Below are positions 49,216 to 59,752 of a stretch of DNA of 64,000 nucleotides, in pieces. Numbering within the stretch: position 1 is the first letter of the stretch; each line of letters starts with the position of its first letter. The position numbers and the translations under genes were made by a program. The notes beneath the pieces are model-generated. The model was not told the DNA's origin. It ran no database searches and saw nothing but the letters and a program-made list of their open reading frames with translations. Source of the stretch: Escallonia rubra (taxonomy: Eukaryota; Streptophyta; Magnoliopsida; Escalloniales; Escalloniaceae); assembly GCA_033065855.1 (NCBI GenBank), contig JAVXUO010001954.1, positions 122,903 to 186,902 of the forward strand, in the 5' to 3' direction.

Positions 49216-49301
49216 AATAGGCGTCACGCGACCACTACGGATGAGTGAGCATTGCTGAATACGCTGAGTGAGGTGATAGCAGCGGTAAGCAGGTCCCCCC
49301 C

Positions 49302-49835
49302 CCAAGGACATGGGAGGTCGACCCCCTTCTCCGGGGGGTGGCCTACCCCCTCACAAAAGGGATGGCCGACCCCCTCACAAGGTGGGTGGTCGACCCCCTC
49401 ACAAAAGGGGTGGCCGACCCCCTCACAAAGTGGGTGGCCGACCCCGTTCTCAGGGGAGTGGCCGACCCCCTTCTCAGGGGAGTGGCTGACCCTCTTACAA
49501 GGTGGTTGGCCGACCCCTTCTCAGGGGAGTGGCCGACCCCCTTACAAGGTGGTTGGCCGACCCCCTTCTCAGGAGGGTGGCTGACCCCCTTACAAGGTGG
49601 TTGGCCGACCCCTTTCTCAGGGGAGTGGCCGACCCCCTTACAAGGTGGTTGGCCGACCCCCTTCTCAGGGGGGTGGCCGACCCCCTTCTCAGGGGAGTGG
49701 CCGACCCCCTTACAAGGTGGTTGGCCGACCCCCTTCTCAGGGGGGTGGCCGACCCCCTTCTCAGGGGGGTGGCCAACCCCCTTACAAGGTGGTTGGCCGA
49801 CCCCCTTCTCAGGGGTGTGGCCGACCCCTTGGGGG
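49302..49835. repeat. GGCCGACCC tandem array in the 3' LTR
   Basis: About 19 units of ~27 bp alternate between GTGGCCGACCCCCTTCTCAG and GTTGGCCGACCCCCTTACAA forms. Long frames on both strands here (GWPTPFSG and GVGHPPEK types) arise from the repeat and are not genes. Confidence 0.85.
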
Positions 49836-50082
49836 GGAGGTACCTTCGATCGCTGTCTGAATGTTTTTAAGGCGAGGGGCGCTTTGATCGAGCATGGCGA
49901 TGTTTGAGTATCAGAGCGTTTTGACTGAGGAATGATGTTGAGCAAATTTGACTATCGAGCGGGTGACGTGTCGTGCCACTAGAGTCTTTTAGCGGGCCCT
50001 GGGGTGCGGTCCGCGGGTGACATGTCGTGCCATTGGAGTCTTTTAGTGGGCCCTGGGGTGCGGTCCGGATAGGTTGTGAACA

Positions 50083-50100
50083 TAAGCCCCCTGTGTGTGG
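50083..50100 (-). other. Polypurine tract region of the Tat element
   Basis: On the element's strand CACACACAGGGGGCTTA directly precedes the LTR start TGTTCACAACC. A purine-rich stretch at this place primes plus-strand DNA synthesis in LTR retrotransposons. Confidence 0.6.
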
Positions 50101-50288
50101 GGTGCGCGGAGGGCAACCCGAGCGGGCATCGCACGCATAAACGATGTTGAATGCGCTTGGGGAGCAAAACATTAACGTTGTGAATATGCGTAAGTAGCGG
50201 GAAAGGAGAGCGGTAAAAAAATAAAAAAAATAAAAAAATTTGTTGAGAATTGAACAAAAGGGGTGGTTGAGATTGGATGGCCCACTTC

Positions 50289-50296
50289 TATAAATA
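50289..50296 (+). promoter_or_regulatory. TATA box of the antisense PMD gene
   Basis: A perfect TATAAATA lies 76 bp before the first ATG (50,372) and about 200 bp inside the element from the 3' LTR. The intervening leader is purine-rich without upstream ATGs. This suggests that the captured gene has its own promoter, independent of the LTR. Confidence 0.6.
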
Positions 50297-50371
50297 GGGA
50301 AGGGGGTGGAGGGTGGTTTGCTAAAAAAAATCAATTCCATATTTTGAGAAGTTGAGAGAGAAGAGAGAGAC

Positions 50372-53300
50372 ATGGTAAGAGAGGGAAAGCAAATGGCCGA
50401 GGGGTCGGCCGCAGATGGGGGTCGGCGTGGTCAAGAGGTCGGCGGGGGTTGAGAGAAGGAAAGAAGAGGGGAAGGGGGAGGAGGGAAGAAAAAGGGGAAA
50501 AAGGAGGGGGGTCGGCCACACAAGGGGGGTCGGCGGGGGCAGGGGGGTCGGCCACCCAGGGGGGGTCGGCCAATACGGGGGAGAGGAGAGAATGGAGGGA
50601 AGAAAGGGATGAGAGGGGAGGGGGGTCGGCCACGCGAGGGGGGTCGGCCGGAAGAGGAGGGTCGGCGGGAAAAGCTGCCTCGGGGGGAGTAGGGAGAGAA
50701 GGTAGAAGAGAATAAAAGGGGTCGGCGGGGCCGAAATGGTCGGGAGCGGGAGGTGGGTCAGTGGGGCCGAAGGTTTCGGGAGCTGGAGGGAGGTCGGCGG
50801 GGGAAGAGGGGTCGGGAGCTGGGGGGAGGTCGGCGGGGGCAGGGGGGTCGGGAGCTGGAGGGGGGTCGGCGGGGCCAAGAGCCGGTTTTAAGGTCACGCC
50901 CGCCGAGCCGGTGCCCGTTCTGAAAAAGTTAAAGCAGCAGATGTGGGTGAAACCACGAGGTAGGGCGGCGAGAGCAGCGCGGCCACCGCAAAATGTGATG
51001 ACGGAACCGGTGCCGCCCCCGCCGATAGATGAAGCTGAAGCTGCGGGAGGTGGTGAGACGGGAGTGCCATTTTCATTTGATGATGCGTTGGTGAGGACGT
51101 ATGATTCGGACCCGGATAAGACGACCACGCCGTTGAGAGTAAAAGTGGTAGTACCAGCCATGCCTGACCGGGAGTTGTGGAGGGAGCTGGCCATCCGGGT
51201 AGCAGATGGTTCGTTCACAGTGCCTTGGAGTGGTGCGTCGATGAGGGAGGAGCCACGAGTGCCGTCACCATATGTGCGGGCTCTGAGCTGGGATGATGCG
51301 CCCGTGCCGTCACCGAGGTATGTGGCGGGGTTGTTGGTGGAGCGTGAGGATATACCCTGGGCACCTGTGGTGTTCAAGGGTCATGGTGCGATGCCGATTG
51401 GGTGGGACTTCTGGTGTGAGCACATGATGGAGGTGCCGAGGTGGTCGGCATTATTGCAGGCGTTGGGGTTGGTGCCGGCGATTGATATTACGGCGAGGGG
51501 GGTGGAGTTGTACAGAGACACGCCTGGGATGACTTTGTTGTTGTCGCGGTGGAATACTCAGACACATACCTTTGTGACTGAGTTCGGAGAGATTGGGCCG
51601 ACGCTGATGGATGTGATGATGTTGACGGGGCTGCCGATGCATGGAGAGTTGGATGCACGTGTGACGCGGCTGACTGGTGAGGAGCAGTTGTTGCAGACGC
51701 AGCTACTTGATATTTTGGCGGAGACGAGGCAGCATCGGAAGGTGACATATAGCGGGTGGCTCCGATTGTTTTATGGCACGCCGCAGGTGAGGTTGGGGCA
51801 GAAATTGGGCAATGCTGCCCATTTCGTGATGAGGCCGTATTACAAGGACGAGCGGTACGAGATGGTGGCCTTTTTGACGATGTACTTGTCGAGGTAAGTA
51901 TGATGCGTTCCGTTGTTTGTATGCTTGTAGATGTGACGCGAGTTGAGGTTGTATATAATGCGTTGGCGTGTTGTTCTGTTTTGCAGATTCGTGTTTGAAG
52001 GGACGCCGGAGGACGGCATTTCCGCGAAGGTGATTCCCTTGACGATTCAGATGGCGTAGGGGAAGCGTGTTTGGCTAGCTTCTGTGTATCTGGGCACCAT
52101 GTATTCACGGTTGGATCAGTTCGTGAACGACGTGAATAGGTCGCACGTGCGGTACCAAGTGGCGACCTACGTGGATTGGATGTTTCTGCAGCGGTACTTG
52201 TATGAGTGTTTTCCAGACTATCGTCCGACAGGATATCCGGTTGAGTATCCAGCACCGAGGACGAGGACAGTGATGCACGGTGGTAGATCGCGGGAAGTGG
52301 CACTGTGGTGCGGCGGGTCGCGGGCATTTGCATGGTCGGGCATTTACATGGGCGGGCATCAAGAGGCCGGAGTGCCCGTGTCACGGTTAATAGATGCGAG
52401 GGAGGCATGCATAGCACGGTCGTATAGAGAGATGCATGCGTCATACGGAGTACCCCCCTGGTTGCACGGACATGAGATGACGATAGATTTGACCAAGAAG
52501 GGGGGTTTGCCACTGGCGGACGTTGTGCTCTTGGTGGCCTACTTTCCAGGTTGGCTGCCAGTGATGACTGATGATGGCGAGAAGCCTGTAGAGAATCTAT
52601 ATTACGTGGCTCGGTATTGCCCAGACAGGTTGTCGCGGACATTTGGCTATGACTTGGAGCCGCCGTGTGGTTATCGTAGCCCGTGGAGTGTGACGACCGC
52701 ATTGGGTACACGCGGTATGACAGAGTCTGTGAGTGGCTGGTACCGGTGGTAGCATGGAGGAGGCCGGGGATAACGTCAGTGGGGGCGGTGACGGTAGAGT
52801 ATGCACAGTGGTGGGAGCGTCTGCGGGCGGTCTGGGCAGAGTGGTTGGCACACCCATCGGGGACACGACGACTGGTTGACGTGTTTGCCTGTGACCGGGC
52901 GTTGAGCTTGGTATTGATGACCGCGGCGAGGCAGGCTGGCATGCTGGTGTTAGTGACGGGGAGTGCGGTTGTGAGTTCAGAGAGGGATCCCGATGAGGAG
53001 GGCGAGGAGTCTGAGGAGGATGCCCCAGAGGAGGACCATGGGGAGGAGCCAGTGGTGGCGGTACCGCGGGTGCCAGGGGCCGGCAAGGGGCCGCTGTCGG
53101 CATTGCGAGTTTGGATGATGGAGGGGGCTCGTCAGGCGAGTGCGGGCATTCAGACTTGCGGCTGACAGGATCGAAGAGGCCGCGAGATGCATCGGAGGAG
53201 CCAGTGGTTGAGGTAGGCCGGACTGTGGCCGCTTTTGATTAAATCTTGTTTATTGATGTCATTTAATGAAAAAAAAAGTTGATATGCTAACGGTTGTTTT

Positions 53301-54459
53301 GGACAGGGGTACGAGGGACAAGCGGTGGAGAGCGGCAGTGATGCAAATGTGGCGGTCGAGACGGGGGAGACGAGAGTAGCCGAGGTTGATGAGCCAGCAG
53401 GCAGAGATGAACCGGTAGTGGCTGGCGTGTCGGGGGCCAGGGCGAGCGGCAGGGTGAGTCCACTACCCAATGTCGAGGAGGGGTGGATGATGTGTATGGT
53501 GGCTTGGTCGACGAGTCGTTGATGTTTGATGCCAGTGGCTACAGGTGGACAGGCGCGGCGACGGAGGCCGCGGTGGTTGAGTGGGGAGATTCGATAGAGT
53601 TGGAGCCTGCAGTGGCGGTCCCGATTCAGGAGGTGGAGATCCCGGTGCAGCCGGTGCAGGCTGTTGTGGTGGCGCCGTCAGGGTTGGCTGTTGAGGCGAG
53701 TGCGATGTTGATGGCGATGCACTCGATGACCGTCGGTGTACAGGCAGTCGGAGAAGTACGTGAGAGGCCTGTGATGGTGTTGAGTGGCACAGCAGCTGGG
53801 GAGGCGAGTAGAGGATCGTCGAGTGGCCAGGCCGACGTGGTAGTATGGGAGAACCTCCAGCTACCTTTGGAGACAGTGCGTCGGTTAGAGATGGTGAAGG
53901 CGGCGTATCCGTAGACGTTTGAGGGGGTGAATTTGGAGAATCCGGTGCTGCGGAGATGGGTGTACTCAGGGTTTGTGGAGTGGCTGCTGCCGATTGCGAG
54001 TGTTCCCGCGGCGGGTTGGACGACAGGGTTTATTGAGCGGTCGCTGACAGAGTTCGCGGCGTTTACCTCTTTAGGTGTGCAGCTAGATTGGTTGGCTGAG
54101 TTCTTTAGGTCGAGGAACGAGGGTGGTGGTGTGGGCGAGAGGATGGCCTTGGTACGTATGGAGGAGATGCTGCTCGAGAGGCGCTGCCAAGGGTTGGAGG
54201 TGGAACGATCAGAAATCAACGGAGAGTTGGTCGTGATCGACAGAGAGGTGGCGGAGAGAGAGAGAGGCAGCTGTCGGACTTGCAGAGACGTCTAAGTGAT
54301 CTCTAGAGGCGGCGGACGGATGTGGAAGTGCGAGAGGCTGAGCGTTTGAGGCGGCAGGCTGAGTTCAAGGCGGAGCGGTCGGCGCTACATGTTCAGCGTC
54401 AGACATTGCAGGCGTTTAGCGCTCACCCAGTAGCAGCTTTGTTATCTAGCTTCCGGTAG
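50372..54459 (+). pseudogene. Plant mobile domain (PMD, MAIN-like) gene captured in antisense, recently broken
   Basis: The PMD core lies in the long first exon: WSALLQALGLVPAIDI, LLLSRWNTQTHTFVTEFGEI, then MDVMMLTGLPMHGE, the conserved landmark of the family (MAIN, MAIL1 and transposon relatives, implicated in silencing and genome stability). Exon 2 continues with KRVWLASVYLGTMYSRLDQF, NLYYVARYCPDRLSRTFGYD and, in another frame, ITSVGAVTVEYAQWWERL. Two GT-AG introns (51,894-51,986 and 53,213-53,306) keep frame. The N-terminal part is a Gly-Ser-Ala-rich repeat. The C-terminal part is acidic, then coiled coil (MEEMLLERRCQGLEVERSEI; AERLRRQAEFKAERSAL). Breaks: a shift near 50,450, TAA 50,713, TAG 52,057, a shift near 52,690, a shift near 53,490, TAG 53,912, a shift near 54,265 and TAG near 54,300. 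Few lesions over 4 kb imply recent decay. Confidence 0.85.
50400..50880 (+). repeat. GGGGTCGGC-rich repeats in the 5' part of the PMD gene
   Basis: Words like GGGGGGTCGGCCACCCAGG, GGGGTCGGCGGGGGCAG and GGTCGGGAGCTGGAGG recur every 20-35 bp. They encode Gly-Gly-Ser-Ala-type repeats. The core word is the reverse complement of the LTR array word GGTGGCCGACCCCC. Confidence 0.75.
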
Positions 54460-54909
54460 GTTTATCATAGATTTGATGTCTAGGGAGTGCCCGATAGTGG
54501 CCAAAGACGTTTTATGTATGTATAAACATCTATTTTGTTGGTACATGAAGTGTAATTGCATGCTGCTTTGTTAATACCTGTCGTGGATGTATGGTATAAG
54601 CGTTGTATGTTACGATTGTGTGTTGCGTCTGTTGGATGTCTGTCTGTGTCCCCCCCCCCCCCTTTTTCCTTTTTCGCTTTTTTTTTGGTAATCGACGACA
54701 AACACTTGATAACTAGAAATGAATATAAAAGTAGAGGCAAAGCATAGAGGTATGGAATGAAAAGACCGTATATTGATAGTGCGTGGATCAAAGAAATGTC
54801 TTTACACAAAAGGAACTCGTAACAAGAAACAAAAGTACAAACTAGTACATGTGTGTATATACACAAAATGCTGGGTCGGGGGGGGGGGGGGGGACAAGCC
54901 GCAAGCTGA
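54460..54909. other. Tail-to-tail junction between the PMD gene and the integrase end
   Basis: This is non-coding DNA between two convergent stop codons. It holds a C run (about 54,650-54,662) and a G run (about 54,878-54,892). Transcripts from either side must terminate here or overlap as antisense RNA. Confidence 0.5.
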
Positions 54910-56399
54910 TCATGCATAGTACTTCTTCAGATAGCGACCATTGAAAGGGGCGGTAAGTTGCCCGTCGTCTGGATTGAGCAAGAGGTACGAGTCATTGCTC
55001 CTGGCAGTATGTATTTCGAATGGCCCCTTCCAGCTAGGTGTAAACTTAGGAGCTGACAAATAGGCCCGTACGTGCTTGGCGGCTTGGAGGACAAGGTCAC
55101 CCGCTGCGAAGGAGCGAGGTTTAACGGTCTTCCCGTAGGCTTTGAAAAGCTTCTCATGATATGCCTTCATTCGTCGCATGGCATTAGCTATCTTTTCATC
55201 GAGGCTCTCAAGTGCCACCATTCTGGTTTCCTCCTCTCCGAGACCACTGCTGAGGAATAGACGCGCCGAGGCGACTGCGATCTCGGCAGGCACTACACAT
55301 TCATCCCCGTAGACGAGGGAGAAGGGTGTGGCCTTCATAGCTGTGTGTCTGGAAGTTTTGTAGGCCCAGAGGGCATGACTTAGCCTTTCGGACCAAGAGT
55401 TACTCGCGTCATGGACCATGCGTGACAAAACGCGCAACAGAGTTTTGTTAAAGGCTTCAGCCTGACCGTTGCCTTGCGGATAAGAAGGAGTCGACGTGGC
55501 ATGATTGATATCGTCTGCTTCCATGAGAGTCCGAACATCCCGATTGATAAATGGCGTGCCGTTATCGGAGATAATACATCGGGGGATGCCGAAGCGACAT
55601 ATGATGTGGTCGCGCAAAAAGTTGGCGATGGCGCCCCCCGTGACTTTTCGCAGAGGTATGGCTTCGACCCACTTTGTGAAACGCTCCGTTGCGACCATGA
55701 TCCAAATGTGACCTTTCGATGGTGGATGTATGGGCCGATAAGGTCGAGAGCCCAAGAGTGGAATGGCCAAGGGGCCGCGATCATACAAAGGTCGGATGCT
55801 GGCATGTACATTCTATCTGCGTGTCTCTGGCAGGGTTGACAGTGTCGTACATGGGAGATTGCATCGGACTCCATAGTCGGCCAATAGTACCCCAACCTGA
55901 GTAGTTCTGCATACAATATCTGAGAGCCTTGATGTTCGCCACAAGCACCATTGTGCATTTCGTTGATCACCTCGACTACTTGGGCACCCTGCAAGCATCG
56001 TAGGGTGCGTCCCGAAAATCCCTTGCGAAACAATTCGCCTTCCGTCTCGAAGTACTTGACCGACTTGCGCTTGATAGATCGTGCCGAGCTGTGGTCAGAG
56101 GGTAGCAGTCTGTGGGACATATATTGTAGGAAAGGCTGGTGCCAGTCACCCTCAACATTGACGACAAGAGCTTCCGTACGGTCTGGTGCATATAGGCATT
56201 CCGAGCAACCCTGCTGCACATCTGAAGCATCCTTGGCCATAGATGGCCAAAAGAGACCCATTCGCTGGAGACGACGGTATAATGGCGGTCCGTCGAGGCC
56301 GTAACACTTTTGATGTCCATACTGCAATTTGTGCTTTGCTTCTGCCGGGGCCAAACATCGTGCCAGAGTGCCTCCGGGACATCGCTTGTATAGGATGTC
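54910..56399 (-). pseudogene. Tat integrase, one stop and one frameshift
   Basis: It continues the RT/RNase H frame after a TGA at 56,400-56,402. A first zinc-binding-like module (QYGHQKCYGL...QQGCSEC, about 56,320-56,195) lacks the second His. A second, complete module follows (EMHNGACGEHQ...HCQPCQ, about 55,960-55,830). The catalytic core has its first Asp in ALDLIGP (about 55,745), then a one-base frameshift near 55,738. The second Asp is in IISDNGTPF and the Glu in GQAEAFNK, with 35 residues between them, a correct DD35E spacing. The C-terminal part has KPRSFAAGDLVLQ and KGPFEI and ends LKKYYA. The intact enzyme would insert element cDNA and produce the 5-bp duplication. Confidence 0.9.
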
Positions 56400-58571
56400 T
56401 CATAACATAAAGAATTCTGTAAGAGTGGAGACGAAAGTGAGTGATGGTGCTCTAAGCTGGTCGACGATCGGCTGCCTCCAATCATCGGTTGTCATGTCCG
56501 TTGGTACCAAGTCCAACGTCGTGCATGGTGCCGTCCTTTTGATAATGGTTAGCACACGCTGTTCACCGTCAATGTCTATTTTTGACGCGATCGTGGCTAA
56601 GCTGTCCGCATGTCGGTTGTGGCTCCTGCTGTGATGTTCGTATTGGACATGGCCAAGCTGTCCCTCCAAGTGTTGTACTAAGGCACGATAAGGTGACAAG
56701 GTTGGCTCCCTGACTGCAAACTCCCCATCGGCCTGCTTCATGATTAGGTTCGAGTCCCCCTTTACACGCAATGATTTAGCCCCCATGCTGATGGCTAACA
56801 TGAGGCCGATGACGAGGGCCTCGTACTCGGCTTCATTGTTAGATACCAGGAATACGAGTTTGAAGGATAGGGATGTGGTAACACCTTCTGGGTTCCGAAG
56901 GACAATGCCGGCACCTCCTTGCCGGATGGGAACTCCCTTGGGGTCTTTGCTAGTGGCTGAGCTGTCGAACTCAAGTGTCCACAATTTATCAACATCAGAG
57001 GTCAGGGCCGTCTCTTCTCCAGGCAATTGATGTGAGGTTGGTTCATATTGTTGACGTGGGAAGAAGGCCAAGAGGTCTGTGAGTGCTTGGCTTCGCAAAG
57101 CCGTAGGATTCTTGATGGATAGGCCGAATTCGGCCAGTAGCAGTAACCAACGAGTAAGTCGGCTAGACAGGGTGGGGCGAGTGAGCATGTATCGTAATGG
57201 GTCAGCCTTGGTGACGAGTGTAATCTGGTGAGACAAGAAGTAGTGTCTGAATTTCTGCGAGGCGTAGACTAAGGCGAAGCAATGTTTTTTGAGCTCAGAA
57301 TAATTGGCCTCGGGTCCTCTAATTAACCGACTGAGATAATAAACCGGACGTTCCACTCCGTCCACGTCTTGAGTAAGTAACGCCCCTATAGATCTGGGCG
57401 TGGAGGTTAGGTAAAGCAAGAGTGGTAGGCCTCGTTGCGGCACGACCATGGTTTGTGGTGACATGAGGACCGCCTTGATCTGTTCAAATGCTTGTTGTTG
57501 GGGCGCACCCCAATCCCATGGCGCGGTCTTGCGTGTTAAGTGCTGGAAGGGCGTGATAAGCTCGGCCAAGGCAGGGATGAACCTGCGGAGATAAGAAACC
57601 TTGCCAAGGAAACTTTTTAACTGCTTGGTGCTCTTGGGTGGTGGCATCTCTCGAATAGAGGCTGCCTTGGAAGGGTCAACGTCGATACCCTGTCGACTGA
57701 CTAAGAAGCCAAGGAATTTACCGGAGGAGACTCCAAAGGCACATTTGAGCGGGTTCATCCGCATGTTGTATTGACGACATCGGTCAAAAACTGCCCGAAG
57801 GTCCGCAAGATGCTCACTTTCCTTTTTAGATTTGATAATGAGGTCGTCAACATAGTCTTCCACTGTGCGGTGTATCATGTCGTGAAAGATAGCTGTCATA
57901 GCTCTCTGATAGGTGGTACCTGCATTCTTGAGACCAAAAGGCATGACCTTCCAACAAAAGTTACCCATCGGGGTCCGAAAAGCTGTCTTGGCACAGTCAT
58001 CTGGGTTCATTCGAATTTGGTTGTAGCCGGCGAAGCCGTCCATGAAGGACAAGGTCTCGTGTCCGGCGGCAGCCTCCGTGAGCATATCAATATTGGGCAG
58101 TGGAAATTCATCTTTAGGGCATGCCTTATTCAAATCGCGGAAGTCAATACAAACGCGAACTTGTCCATTCTTCTTTTGCACAGGAACAACATTGGCCAAC
58201 CAGATAGGATGAGTGATGGGTTCGATGAAGCCAGCCTGCAGAAGTCGTTCGATCTCTTGCTTGATTTTTATTTCAAGTTCGGGGCGGAAGGACCGCGAAT
58301 GTTGTCGAACTGGGCTGAACCCGTTGGCAATGTTGAGATGGTGCGTTACTAAGGCAGGGTCTAATCCGGGCATTTCGTTATAACTCCATGCCAACACGTC
58401 GCGATATTCACGGAGGAGGGTAACTAGTCCCTCTCTTCGGCCTGGGGTGAGTTTCGTGCCAATGTAGGTCAGTCGAGGTTCCTCGCCCGGATCAGTTGAG
58501 GTTTCTTCAAGATCTTCGGCCTGCTGTCGTGGGCCGTCTTCATAGCAGGGGGTGCAGCGCCCGGGGTAAGC
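56400..58571 (-). pseudogene. Tat reverse transcriptase, RNase H and archaeal-type RNase H
   Basis: A 2.17-kb open stretch is complete except for its linkage to the neighbours. RT motifs are RVCIDFRDLN, FMDGFAGYNQI, MPFGLKNAG and the catalytic YVDD (57,854-57,843). The connection/RNase H region follows (LSRLIRGPEANYSELKKHC). It is degenerate where the family has its first Asp (LLLYLTSTPRSIGALL). A second, archaeal-type RNase H then has FDSS, NEAEYEAL, GDSNLI and SHNRHADSLA, keeping the acidic residues. The latter would supply the active ribonuclease, as known for Tat elements. The frame opens after a TGA at 58,572, without an ATG, and ends with FFML then TGA, where relatives continue into integrase. 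Confidence 0.92.
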
Positions 58572-58708
58572 TCATGATCTGGCGGACAATGCTCGGCCAT
58601 ACAACACCATTCTGTCTCCGTATGTGGGTGGTGGTCAAGGCGGTCGGGCAGCGGACCCCCCGGACACCGTCATAACTGGTAGATGACCCTTTCGTCCTTG
58701 ATGACGCG
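58572..58708 (-). other. Broken linker between protease and reverse transcriptase
   Basis: Protease, an intermediate 78-codon frame (58,776-58,540) and the RT region lie in three different frames. At least two indels have occurred within this short stretch. No domain is encoded here. Confidence 0.5.
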
Positions 58709-59745
58709 CTAGAAGGTGGTTTCAAACTTGTGCTTTTTGGCCTTGGGAGATGAAGGCGGGGAAATGGTAGGGGCATCAGATGGTGCTGTTAAGGTTGATG
58801 CTTTGTTCTTGTTGCTTTTCTTGGACTTGGACTTGGATTTGGGTGGCTTGTTCCCACACAGCTCGTCCCAATCCAGTAGTTTGGTGGAGTGGATATGAGT
58901 GGCATTCTCATTATCTGCAGCAAGTTCAGTGAAGAAGGAGGCCTCGGCAAAATAAGACTCGGTACACTCAAAAGGGGCCTTGCTTGCGGGGATGGTTACT
59001 GCTACCTCATGTCCCGCAGGACCGGCCACCAGTTTCACACACTGGTGGTACGTTGAGGGAACAGCCTTATTGATATGGATCCAAGGTCGCCCGAGTAGGA
59101 GGTGGAAGGAAGACTCGCTATCTATCACATGGAAAGTGGTGTCACGACGGACACTTCCGACCATTAGGTCGATAGTGATGTGGCCAAGAGTGGACTGGGG
59201 GCCCTGCCCAAAGCTAATGATTTGGATGGGGTCCCGAATGATCTTTCTTGGCGGTATACCGGCCTGCTGCAAAGTGATGAGAGGGATGATGTTGATTGAG
59301 GCGCCGCAATCTACCAAGGCGCGGTGAAAGCCGGTGCCGTTGACAGTGCATTCAAGGTACAGTGGCCGGTTATGGTGCTCGACGGTTGGTGAGTCCTCGT
59401 GCGAAAATATAAATGCAGTGGAAGGGACATATCTGAGCTCAGCCTGGGCGGTGAAGTACTCGGGCCCGAGGCCTGTGGTGACCTCGATCAAGCAATCCGA
59501 GAGATAGGTCAGCGCTGCGGGTGAAAACCCCATTTCATCAAAGAAGCCTTTGATCTTCGTCATTTGGCTAGCCGAGGACACTGGCTGGAGGGTAGGAGGT
59601 ACGTGAGCTGTGATCAAAGGCGAGACTTCCGCAGAAGCTTCGGGGGCGAGCGGCTCGAAATGGTCGGTGGTAACCATGAGCACCTGATGCTCGCGGTTGT
59701 TGTTGCCATGGTTTGGGTATGGTTCTTTCCGCACATCATTGTTCT
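58709..59745 (-). pseudogene. Tat aspartic protease region
   Basis: The frame continues the gag frame after two stops (TAG and TGA two codons apart). The protease active site is VDCGASINIIPLITL, the plant gypsy version of D(S/T)G. It is followed by the flap-side sequence GHITIDLMVG and the closing ILLGRPWIH-type motif (here LLLGRPWIHINKAVPSTYHQ). The C terminus is Lys/Ser-rich (KSKSKKSNKNK). It would cleave the Gag-Pol polyprotein. No ATG is found near the start, which fits expression as a fusion with gag. Confidence 0.85.
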
Positions 59746-59752
59746 TTCACAG

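Larger units (their letters stand above)
48097..50082 (-). repeat. 3' LTR of the Tat element (1,986 bp)
   Basis: It pairs with 61,585-63,325. Most of the 245-bp length difference lies in the GGCCGACCC tandem array (about 535 bp here against about 315 bp in the other LTR). Otherwise the two are similar with scattered substitutions. Confidence 0.92.

Noticed and set aside
49338-49945. Long open frames on both strands (up to 200 codons) in the LTR, with GVGHPPEK- and GWPTPFSG-type repeats
   Set aside because: The ~27-bp unit is a multiple of three and lacks stops, so several frames stay open on both strands. The same occurs in the other LTR. There is no start context or domain.
51488-53086. Minus-strand frame of 532 codons opposite the PMD gene
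   Set aside because: It is a Ser/Thr/Pro/Arg-rich shadow of the GC-rich PMD coding strand with no recognisable domain, crosses the PMD intron, and has no conserved motif.
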